This document shows positions 1 through 5,193 of a stretch of DNA of 6,540 bases, piece after piece (positions within the stretch are counted from its first letter, which is position 1; each line of letters opens with the position of its first letter). A model generated the notes under the pieces. It did no database searches. It saw nothing but the letters and a program-made list of their open reading frames with translations, and was not told where the DNA came from. Location: assembly GCA_964614065.1 (NCBI GenBank), contig CAZTJJ010000095.1, positions 1-6,540 on the forward strand, written 5' to 3'. Source of the DNA: M55B111 sp964614065 (GTDB taxonomy: Bacteria > Bipolaricaulota > Bipolaricaulia > M55B111). Made by a program: the position numbers and the translations under genes.

Positions 1-90
1 AAGTGTAATACTGCTTTAGAGTCTCTGCCGAGATTCACTAGGTCGCCTCACTCGGCGAATGAAGATGCAAGATTCTAATTGATGTTTCGT
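1..90. other. Upstream flank without a recognisable gene
   Basis: No gene can be assigned here. Plus frame 1 is open from base 1 to a TAA at 76-78, so the stretch could hold the last 25 codons of an upstream gene, but the short peptide resembles nothing I recognise. An inverted repeat, GCCGAG at 27-32 and CTCGGC at 51-56, could form a 6-bp stem with an 18-base loop. It has no following T run, so it is not a convincing terminator. An alternative, smaller stem (CGCC 44-47 with GGCG 54-57) competes with it. Confidence 0.3.
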
Positions 91-116
91 GACTAATACT
101 GTAGACTAATTTTGTA
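91..116 (+). repeat. Tandem 13-base near-repeat upstream of the GntR gene
   Basis: GACTAATACTGTA (91-103) is followed directly by GACTAATTTTGTA (104-116), identical at 11 of 13 positions. Each unit ends in TGTA, the left half-site core of the palindrome at 129-142. The stretch CTGTAGACTA (99-108) resembles that palindrome's CTGTATACAG core, and its centre lies 32 bases, about three helical turns, upstream of the palindrome's centre. This suggests accessory binding sites for the regulator, though chance similarity in AT-rich DNA is possible. TATAAG at 115-120 could be a -10 box for the regulator gene, but no good -35 box is visible. Confidence 0.45.
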
Positions 117-128
117 TAAGGATATGCA

Positions 129-142
129 ACCTGTATACAGGT
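129..142. promoter_or_regulatory. Perfect palindrome, candidate GntR operator
   Basis: ACCTGTATACAGGT is a perfect 14-base palindrome ending four bases before the regulator's ATG. Its TGTATACA core is of the kind bound by FCD-type (FadR-subfamily) GntR proteins, so autoregulation by the adjacent gene product is the simplest reading. In RNA the same bases can form a 5-bp hairpin (ACCTG with CAGGT, loop TATA). The only ribosome-site-like bases for the gene, AGGT at 139-142, lie inside the right arm, so both repressor binding and RNA folding could limit expression. Binding itself is inferred. Confidence 0.65.
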
Positions 143-146
143 CAAT

Positions 147-800
147 ATGAGTTTTTTGGAGCTTTCACGACGAGATAACGAAATATATCGCACTCTACGG
201 GAACGAATAGTCTTTGTCGACTATGAACCTCGTGATCCTTTGAGCGAATCGAAGATCGCAGAAGAGTTTAACTGTTCCCGTGTACCAGTTAGGGAAGCCT
301 TTCTTTTGCTTGAGGCTGAAAATTTTATTGACATAGTGCCAAGTCAAGGAACATATGCAAGCCAGGTTAATTTAGAGTACCTACAAAAAAATTTTGTTGT
401 TAGAAAGAACCTAGTCAAACTTTTGGGGAAGCTAGCAGCGGTTCATATTACCTCTACTCAAATCGACCGGCTACGATCACTTGTTACTGAAATGGAGAAA
501 GAGAAGGATTATAAAAAATTACTCAGGCTTGACTATAGGTTCCATCGGGTACTTCACAAAGCTTCTGGAAACAAAATCCTTTCCACATTATTGGACTTTT
601 TGTTAGGTCATGCTGTGCGTAGCTGGATTGTTACATTGGATGAGCGGATTTCGGCGAAGTTAATTCCGGGTAATTTTGAAAGACTGATTGGTGAACTGGA
701 AAGAGGGGATACAAAAGCATGCGCTAAAAGTTTATCTGATCATGTACAGTCCTCTTTGGATTCACTGAGTGAGTTGATCACAAATTTAAAAAATGTGTGA
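147..800 (+). CDS. GntR-family transcriptional regulator, FadR subfamily (FCD domain)
   Basis: A 217-residue DNA-binding repressor or activator, the usual size for the FadR/FCD branch. Residues about 10-75 form the winged helix-turn-helix: LSESKIAEEF begins the motif, SRVPVREAFLLLE (44-56) is the recognition helix, and PSQGTY (65-70) is the wing. Residues about 80-210 form the all-helical FCD ligand domain. The D129-x3-H133 pair and H199 match metal or ligand positions of FCD proteins. The His usually found in the segment before the last helices appears to be Phe177, so metal binding may be altered. The ATG at 147 has only a weak AGGT ribosome site, inside a palindrome. The gene lies 135 bases before two methyltransferase genes on the same strand and probably controls them in response to a small carboxylate or amine ligand. 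Family assignment is firm; the ligand is unknown. Confidence 0.93.
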   Translation: MSFLELSRRDNEIYRTLRERIVFVDYEPRDPLSESKIAEEFNCSRVPVREAFLLLEAENFIDIVPSQGTYASQVNLEYLQKNFVVRKNLVKLLGKLAAVHITSTQIDRLRSLVTEMEKEKDYKKLLRLDYRFHRVLHKASGNKILSTLLDFLLGHAVRSWIVTLDERISAKLIPGNFERLIGELERGDTKACAKSLSDHVQSSLDSLSELITNLKNV

Positions 801-818
801 AGATTAAAATTATCATTT

Positions 819-846
819 TTGTGGTTCTTTAGAGCGAGATCATAAT
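819..846 (+). promoter_or_regulatory. Weak candidate promoter for the methyltransferase genes
   Basis: TTGTGG (819-824) and CATAAT (841-846), separated by 16 bases, form a possible sigma70-type promoter in the leader between the regulator and the first methyltransferase. The -10 match is good and the -35 match poor. Transcription would begin near base 853, placing the half-operator at 886-898 just downstream of the start, a position where a bound repressor could block elongation. No terminator is visible between the regulator and this site, so read-through from the regulator gene is also possible. Confidence 0.22.
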
Positions 847-885
847 TCAATAGGGATAGCAGTGTAGCTTGTTGCTAGCGATTTG

Positions 886-898
886 CTCTGATACAGGT
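886..898. promoter_or_regulatory. Second candidate regulator site (half-operator)
   Basis: CTCTGATACAGGT contains ATACAGGT (891-898), identical to the right half of the perfect palindrome at 129-142. It is preceded by CTG, so the left half is the same but for missing bases. It lies in the leader of the first methyltransferase gene, 37 bases before its ATG. The shared 8-base word in front of both the regulator and the methyltransferase operon supports common control, but the degraded left half makes this tentative. Confidence 0.35.
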
Positions 899-922
899 GT
901 TTCAAGTTTCAAAAACAATCTT

Positions 923-929
923 AGGAGGT
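923..929 (+). promoter_or_regulatory. Ribosome binding site that fixes the first methyltransferase start
   Basis: AGGAGGT is followed, 7 bases after GGAGG, by the ATG at 936. A GTG at 897 opens the same frame 13 codons earlier but has no comparable ribosome site, overlaps the half-operator, and would add residues unlike the family's N terminus. The ATG at 936 is therefore the start. Confidence 0.88.
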
Positions 930-935
930 AACAGT

Positions 936-2393
936 ATGCTAACCTCAAAAAAATTTATAAACCACGCACCGCAAATGACTGTGCTTTCTGAAAATGACAG
1001 GAAATACATCTACAACGCAGCACTTGAGATTCTTCAGAGAACAGGTGTACGAATCTCCCATGATGCGGCCTTAACCAGACTTTCAAATGCCGGAGTAACT
1101 GTCAAAGGTGAAGTAGCCTTTATCCCCCCCAATCTAGTGGAGGAAGGCTTGGTCACAGCACCAGAAACGGTACTGATCTATGACCGCCACGGAGAACTTG
1201 CTATGCGTCTCGGAGGAACAAATAACTACTTTGGTACGGGTTCAGACACCCCGAACACACTCACTCTTGACGGGGGTCATAGGAAAACTTGCAGAAAAGA
1301 CATTCAGGAAGTTGGTATTGTTGTAGATGAGCTAGATAATCTTGACTTTATAATGTCTTTGGGGTTAATTTATGATGAGTCTGTAGAAGTGACGGATTTA
1401 TATCAATTCAGGGAGATGCTTTTTAATACCACGAAACCCATAGTCTTTACCTCCCATGATATACGAGGGAATAAAGATATCTTTGAGATGGCTTCGATTG
1501 CTGTTAATGGAAAAGATCAATTACGCCAAAAACCATTCATCATCCATTATGTTGAACCGACCACTCCTCTTAGCCATTCAAAGGAAGCAATAGATAAATT
1601 GATCTATCAAGCAGAGGAAAAAATGCCAATTATTTATACACCTGCTCCTTCTGCAGGTGCCACTGGGCCGATGACTTTTGCGGGCACATTAGCTTTATCT
1701 GTAGCAGAATCTCTAGGTGGTGTTGCTCTGGCACAATTGGTCAATCCGGGGACTCCAGTAATTACAGGTGGGGTTTGTTCGTTGCTTGATATGAAAACTT
1801 CTTCATTTCTCTATGGATCACCAGAAACTTCCCTACTTCACGCTGCGTTATCTGAAATGAGTCAATTCTTGGAACTTCCAATGTTTGGGACAGCCGGATG
1901 TAGCGATTCTAAGTTGCCAGATAGCCAGGCGGCCTTAGAGGCTACTTTTTCTATCGCAACCCAGATGCTTTCTGGTGCTAACCTGATTCATGACATTGGA
2001 TATTTAGCGTCCGGTATGACAGCCTCACTCGAGCAGATAGTAATTAGCAACGAGATCATCAGTATGGTAAAGCGGATAATGCGCGGAGTGGATACTACAG
2101 AACTACAAAAGATTGCTGATGTAATTGATGGTGTCGGTCCCAGAGGAAACTATGTGAGCCATCCGGATACTGTGAGGAAATTCAAAACTGAGATGTGGGA
2201 ACCTGAATTGCTTGATCGGAGCAATTTCGATTCCTGGGTACAAGCTGGTTCCAGGTTGATGCAGGACAGGGTAAACCAAAAGGCCCGAGAAATTCTTAGT
2301 ACCCATGAAGCGGAGCAACTGACCCAACGACAGCAGTCAGAGATTGATGAAATAATAGAGTCTGAGCGTAGTAATCGAGAGGTACGTTATTAA
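936..2393 (+). CDS. MttB-family (COG5598) corrinoid-dependent amine methyltransferase, non-pyrrolysine type, copy 1
   Basis: A 485-residue cytoplasmic TIM-barrel methyltransferase of the trimethylamine methyltransferase (MttB) superfamily. Characterised members move a methyl group from a quaternary or tertiary amine to the cobalt of a corrinoid protein. Visible family features are the N-terminal LEILQRTGVRI stretch (about 30-40), IYDRHGELAMRLGG (81-94), NTTKPIVFTSHD (164-175), the central GTAGCSDSKLPDSQ segment (318-331) and SGANLIHDIGY (346-356), with WEPELLDR (421-428) near the end. The reading frame is continuous at normal family length with no in-frame TAG. It therefore lacks the pyrrolysine of true trimethylamine enzymes and belongs with MtgB, MtpB and MtcB (glycine betaine, proline betaine, carnitine). 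It is coupled to a second paralogue 11 bases downstream. No corrinoid protein gene lies in the window. The substrate cannot be assigned. Confidence 0.93.
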   Translation: MLTSKKFINHAPQMTVLSENDRKYIYNAALEILQRTGVRISHDAALTRLSNAGVTVKGEVAFIPPNLVEEGLVTAPETVLIYDRHGELAMRLGGTNNYFGTGSDTPNTLTLDGGHRKTCRKDIQEVGIVVDELDNLDFIMSLGLIYDESVEVTDLYQFREMLFNTTKPIVFTSHDIRGNKDIFEMASIAVNGKDQLRQKPFIIHYVEPTTPLSHSKEAIDKLIYQAEEKMPIIYTPAPSAGATGPMTFAGTLALSVAESLGGVALAQLVNPGTPVITGGVCSLLDMKTSSFLYGSPETSLLHAALSEMSQFLELPMFGTAGCSDSKLPDSQAALEATFSIATQMLSGANLIHDIGYLASGMTASLEQIVISNEIISMVKRIMRGVDTTELQKIADVIDGVGPRGNYVSHPDTVRKFKTEMWEPELLDRSNFDSWVQAGSRLMQDRVNQKAREILSTHEAEQLTQRQQSEIDEIIESERSNREVRY

Positions 2394-2400
2394 AGGAGGT
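2392..2400 (+). promoter_or_regulatory. Ribosome binding site overlapping the upstream stop codon
   Basis: AAAGGAGGT begins inside the TAA (2391-2393) of the first methyltransferase gene and stands 5 bases (counted from GGAGG) before the second ATG at 2405. The arrangement is typical of translational coupling and shows that the two methyltransferases are made from one transcript, probably in similar amounts. Confidence 0.88.
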
Positions 2401-2404
2401 TACG

Positions 2405-3853
2405 ATGCGGAGAGAACATACTGAATTGAACGGTAGCCATCAGCAGAAAGTAGATTTTCAAGTATTGACCCGAGATCAGGTTATTGATATTCATCATACG
2501 GCTTTGGAGGTGCTTAGTCGCACAGGTGTGAACTTTCCACTCCGAGAAGCTAGAAAAATACTCTCTAGTGCCGGATGCCATGTGGAGGATAACAGAGTTT
2601 ATTTTCCATCAGGCTTGGTTGAATGGGCCATAGACAGCGCTCCATCTCAGATGACATTATTCAACCGGGATGGGGACAAAGCAATGATAATTGGTGGTAC
2701 CAACGTGACTTTTGGTCCGGGCCCCACGCTTTTGAATATGCGTGACACCGAAACGGGTAAGCGCAGAAAGTTCCAAAAACAGGATACGGTGAATGTAGCT
2801 CGTTTATGTGATGCTTTAGACAATATAGACTGGGTGATGGGTTTTGGCACCATTGATGATGTTCCCCATGAGCACTCTGATCGTCATGAATTTGAAGCGA
2901 TGATTAAAAACACATCCAAGCCAATTATTGTCTGGAGCTATACTAAAGAAGGAATGAAAGATATTCTTGATATGGCACTAACTGTTCGAGAGAGCGAAAA
3001 AGAGTTGCGGCGTAAGCCATTTATTATCTCCTATTCGGAACCGATTTCGCCTCTAACTCACGATAAGGATGCTACACGCAAGTTACTTTTTACTGCAGAA
3101 CATGGAATACCGACAATTCATTCTCCAGCCCTTCAAGGTGGAGCAAGTGCACCGGTTACTGTGGCGGGACAACTTGTGCAAGGAACTGCCGAAAATCTCT
3201 CCGGATTGGTACTCTCCCAGCTTCAGCGTGAAGGATTACCTTATTTCTTTGGGGGCGTTAGTTCTGTGATGGATATGAAAACAGCAATCCTTGCTTACGG
3301 TGCACCTGAAAAAGAGCTCGCGTCCGCCGCTTACATGGATATAGCTAACTACTATAACCTACCTACTTGGGGAACAGCAGGTTGTACCGACTCTAAAGTG
3401 TTTGATCAGCAAAGTGCGATTGAAGGGACGCTTTCAACTTTGTTTTCGGCTTTGAGTGGTGCTAACCTAATCCATGATGTGGGATATATGGAGTCTGGTT
3501 CTACTGGGTCACTTGAACAGGTAGTCATGGTTGACGAAGTAATCAGTATGGCAAAAAAGTTTATCGATGGGATCGAAATCAATGTAGATACGCTTGCACT
3601 TGAGGTAATCGATGAGGTGGGGCATGGCGGTAACCACCTGACGCACAAGCATACAATGGATAACTTTCGGGAGGTTGCATGGGAACCAACACTCTTGGAC
3701 AGAAATAACAGAGATAGCTGGAAGAAGAGAGGTGGGAAGACGTTAAAGAAGCGAGCCACTGAAAGGGTTCGAAGAATTCTTAATGAACACCAGCCCAAAC
3801 CTCTCTCCGATGATGTCATTGAGAAGATAGACGCAGTAATAGACAAATTGTAA
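2405..3853 (+). CDS. MttB-family corrinoid-dependent amine methyltransferase, non-pyrrolysine type, copy 2
   Basis: A 482-residue paralogue of the preceding gene with the same domain plan. It shows LEVLSRTGVNFPLREA (about 34-49), LFNRDGDKAMIIGGTN (85-100), NTSKPIIVWSY (169-179), GTAGCTDSKVFDQQ (323-336), SGANLIHDVGY (351-361) and WEPTLLDR (426-433). In the 32 residues starting at SGANL, 22 are identical between the two copies; the N and C termini and the middle differ more. This suggests an old duplication rather than a recent one. No in-frame TAG interrupts it, so no pyrrolysine is used. The two proteins could form a hetero-oligomer, act on different substrates, or take successive methyl groups from one substrate; the sequence does not decide. 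The C-terminal tail is Lys/Arg-rich (KKRGGKTLKKR, 440-450). It follows its partner by 11 bases and shares its transcript. Confidence 0.93.
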   Translation: MRREHTELNGSHQQKVDFQVLTRDQVIDIHHTALEVLSRTGVNFPLREARKILSSAGCHVEDNRVYFPSGLVEWAIDSAPSQMTLFNRDGDKAMIIGGTNVTFGPGPTLLNMRDTETGKRRKFQKQDTVNVARLCDALDNIDWVMGFGTIDDVPHEHSDRHEFEAMIKNTSKPIIVWSYTKEGMKDILDMALTVRESEKELRRKPFIISYSEPISPLTHDKDATRKLLFTAEHGIPTIHSPALQGGASAPVTVAGQLVQGTAENLSGLVLSQLQREGLPYFFGGVSSVMDMKTAILAYGAPEKELASAAYMDIANYYNLPTWGTAGCTDSKVFDQQSAIEGTLSTLFSALSGANLIHDVGYMESGSTGSLEQVVMVDEVISMAKKFIDGIEINVDTLALEVIDEVGHGGNHLTHKHTMDNFREVAWEPTLLDRNNRDSWKKRGGKTLKKRATERVRRILNEHQPKPLSDDVIEKIDAVIDKL

Positions 3854-3867
3854 TGTTTTCAAATGGG

Positions 3868-3919
3868 AACTCTTGAAGAAGCGCAAATATCCGAGACTTC
3901 AATTTTACGGGTAAGAGTT
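3868..3919 (+). repeat. Imperfect inverted repeat after the second methyltransferase
   Basis: AACTC (3868-3872) pairs with GAGTT (3915-3919), and the adjoining TTGAAG (3873-3878) pairs with CTTCAA (3897-3902), with a 12-base bulge on the right side and an 18-base loop. There is no T run after it, so it is not a standard intrinsic terminator. It may be chance, or part of a structured leader together with the stronger repeat at 3949-4033. Confidence 0.3.
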
Positions 3920-3948
3920 GGTGGTGATGGGAAAATACTACCGTCTAG

Positions 3949-4033
3949 CTATAAGGTGAACATTAGTTAGGGAGGATAGACTTAAATCCTCTTACTCGGG
4001 CGGCCTATTTCAGTATCAGCTTTCACCTTATAG
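3949..4033 (+). repeat. Perfect 12-base inverted repeat enclosing a nested hairpin, upstream of the OCD-fold gene
   Basis: CTATAAGGTGAA (3949-3960) and TTCACCTTATAG (4022-4033) are exact reverse complements separated by 61 bases. Inside, GAGGAT (3972-3977) pairs with ATCCTC (3986-3991) over an 8-base loop. TACT (3993-3996) can pair with AGTA (4012-4015), around a GC-rich stretch CGGGCGGCC (3997-4005). An RNA of this region could fold as a closing stem with two enclosed hairpins, a three-way-junction shape common in leader RNAs. It ends 61 bases before the ATG of the next gene. I recognise no known riboswitch consensus. Alternatives are a distal pair of protein-binding sites or a tiny element with terminal inverted repeats, though no flanking target duplication is visible. 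The right arm also overlaps a TAGAAT (4031-4036) that could serve as a -10 box. Confidence 0.6.
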
Positions 4034-4083
4034 AATAAATAAAACCCAGCACCAGATGTTTTCTCAAATTCTTCTATTTTTAC

Positions 4084-4091
4084 AAGGGGGT
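4084..4091 (+). promoter_or_regulatory. Ribosome binding site that fixes the OCD-fold gene start
   Basis: AAGGGGGT, one mismatch from the ideal AAGGAGGT, lies just before the ATG at 4095. An ATG at 4056 opens the same frame 13 codons earlier, but it has no ribosome site and would add a hydrophobic MFSQILLFLQ extension foreign to this cytoplasmic family, so 4095 is preferred. Confidence 0.82.
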
Positions 4092-4094
4092 AAA

Positions 4095-5042
4095 ATGGGC
4101 TCTAAGTTTGTAGAAATCAGTCAAGCTCAAGTCGAAGAAGTTTTAAATATGAAAGATGTTATGTCCGTTCTGGAAGAAGCATTTATTGAATACTCAACAG
4201 GGGAGGCAAAGATGCCTCCAAAGATCTATTTGGATTTACCCCAGTTCAACGGTGACTTTCGAGCTATGCCCGCATTTGTAGGAGGGTATGCTGGGCTAAA
4301 GTGGGTCAACGTTCACCCCGACAATAAGGAAAAGGATATACCCACTGTAATGGCTAAGATTCTCCTAAGCCGACCGCAAACCGGAGAAAACCTGGCCTGC
4401 ATCGATGGTACTAAAATCACTAACTACAGGACCGGGGCTGCTGGAGGAATTGCGGCTAAGTACTTGGCCAACAGGGATGCCCACGCTTTGGGGTTAATTG
4501 GTCTGGGAGAACAGGCCAAAACGCAGTTACTGGCTACTTTACAGATCTTTGATTTAGAGGAGATTAGGGTCTTTGACGTTGACAAAGATGCAATGGATTC
4601 CTTTCGGGATGCCTTTCCTGATCTTAACATCCTAGAAGTTTCCATAAAAGAAGCTTCTAGGTCCGATATTGTGACTACCATAACACCAGTTAGAGAACCT
4701 ATCATTAAAAGCGAATGGATAAAACCGGGTACTCATATCAACGCAATTGGAGCAGACGCGGAAGGGAAAGAAGAACTTGATCCAGCTCTTTTGTCCAAAG
4801 AAAACGTCAAAGTAGTGGTGGACGACATCGAACAGACTACCCATAGTGGAGAAATAAACGTCCCCTTTTCAGAAGGTGTAATTGACGAAACTGATATTTA
4901 CGGTACTTTACCCAATATTATAGCTGGAAAGAAACCAGGTCGAGAAAAGGAGGATGAAATCACTATCTTTGATTCTACAGGATTGGCTATTCAGGATATA
5001 GCTACAGCTCGTGTTATTTATGAACGAGTTGTCTCGGCGTAA
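4095..5042 (+). CDS. Ornithine cyclodeaminase / mu-crystallin / alanine dehydrogenase family protein
   Basis: A 315-residue NAD(P)-dependent enzyme of normal family length (COG2423). The family includes ornithine cyclodeaminase, archaeal alanine dehydrogenase, and ketimine reductases for cyclic imines such as pyrroline-2-carboxylate. The N-terminal half carries the substrate pocket: RAMPAF (56-61), GLKWVNVHP with catalytic Lys69 (67-75), and YRTGAA with carboxylate-binding Arg112 (111-116). The Rossmann fold follows: GLIGLGEQA (133-141) is the nucleotide loop and VFDVD (159-163) has an acidic Asp161 that favours NAD(H) over NADP(H). GADAEGKEELD (219-229) holds the family's catalytic Asp221. 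Position 56 is Arg where I recall ornithine cyclodeaminase using Glu, which argues weakly against ornithine. A reductase or dehydrogenase acting on a small amino or imino acid fits best. Next to betaine-type methyltransferases it may process the demethylated product, such as a proline-like imino acid; that is inference. It lies 241 bases after the methyltransferases on the same strand. Confidence 0.9.
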   Translation: MGSKFVEISQAQVEEVLNMKDVMSVLEEAFIEYSTGEAKMPPKIYLDLPQFNGDFRAMPAFVGGYAGLKWVNVHPDNKEKDIPTVMAKILLSRPQTGENLACIDGTKITNYRTGAAGGIAAKYLANRDAHALGLIGLGEQAKTQLLATLQIFDLEEIRVFDVDKDAMDSFRDAFPDLNILEVSIKEASRSDIVTTITPVREPIIKSEWIKPGTHINAIGADAEGKEELDPALLSKENVKVVVDDIEQTTHSGEINVPFSEGVIDETDIYGTLPNIIAGKKPGREKEDEITIFDSTGLAIQDIATARVIYERVVSA

Positions 5043-5139
5043 TTGGTTCTAGAAAAACGGTTGTTGAAGCGCCCGTGGACTTTCTTATCTCTGTGTAACC
5101 CTCATTTGGTGTGAATGTGAGTTCTATAGTGGGAGGTCA

Positions 5140-5179
5140 GAAAAAGTAATGGCCACCGGATTGTAAATCTGGTGGCCAT
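5140..5179 (-). terminator. Rho-independent terminator of the solute-binding protein gene
   Basis: Bases 5149-5162 pair with 5166-5179 in a 14-bp stem with one G-U pair and a 3-base loop; the perfect outer part is ATGGCCACC with GGTGGCCAT. Read on the minus strand, the hairpin is followed by TACTTTTTCT, a good U tract, and begins 14 bases after the stop codon of the binding protein gene. On the plus strand the downstream bases are A-rich rather than T-rich, so it should work well only for the minus-strand gene, although the hairpin may also slow transcripts from the convergent OCD-fold gene, for which I see no separate terminator. Confidence 0.88.
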
Positions 5180-5193
5180 AAATGGAATGACGT

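Noticed and set aside
27..56. GCCGAG/CTCGGC inverted repeat as a terminator of an upstream gene
   Set aside because: The stem is only 6 bp with an 18-base loop and there is no T run on either side.
897..935. GTG start 13 codons upstream for the first methyltransferase
   Set aside because: The ATG at 936 has an ideal AGGAGGT site at 923-929, while the GTG overlaps a candidate operator half and lacks a comparable site.
3406..3846. 146-codon open frame on the minus strand within the second methyltransferase gene
   Set aside because: It lies wholly opposite a strongly supported family gene, has low-complexity Ser/Thr-rich composition, no recognisable domain and no good ribosome site; it is a shadow frame.
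936..3853. Pyrrolysine-containing trimethylamine methyltransferase
   Set aside because: Both frames run at full length to TAA stops with no in-frame TAG, so neither can be a pyrrolysine-type MttB.
4056..4094. ATG start 13 codons upstream for the OCD-fold gene
   Set aside because: No ribosome site precedes it and the added hydrophobic residues do not fit the family, whereas 4095 has AAGGGGGT just before it.
4424..4844. Two overlapping minus-strand frames opposite the OCD-fold gene (93 and 70 codons)
   Set aside because: Both are antisense to a gene with all its catalytic motifs intact, and neither has a ribosome site or recognisable sequence.
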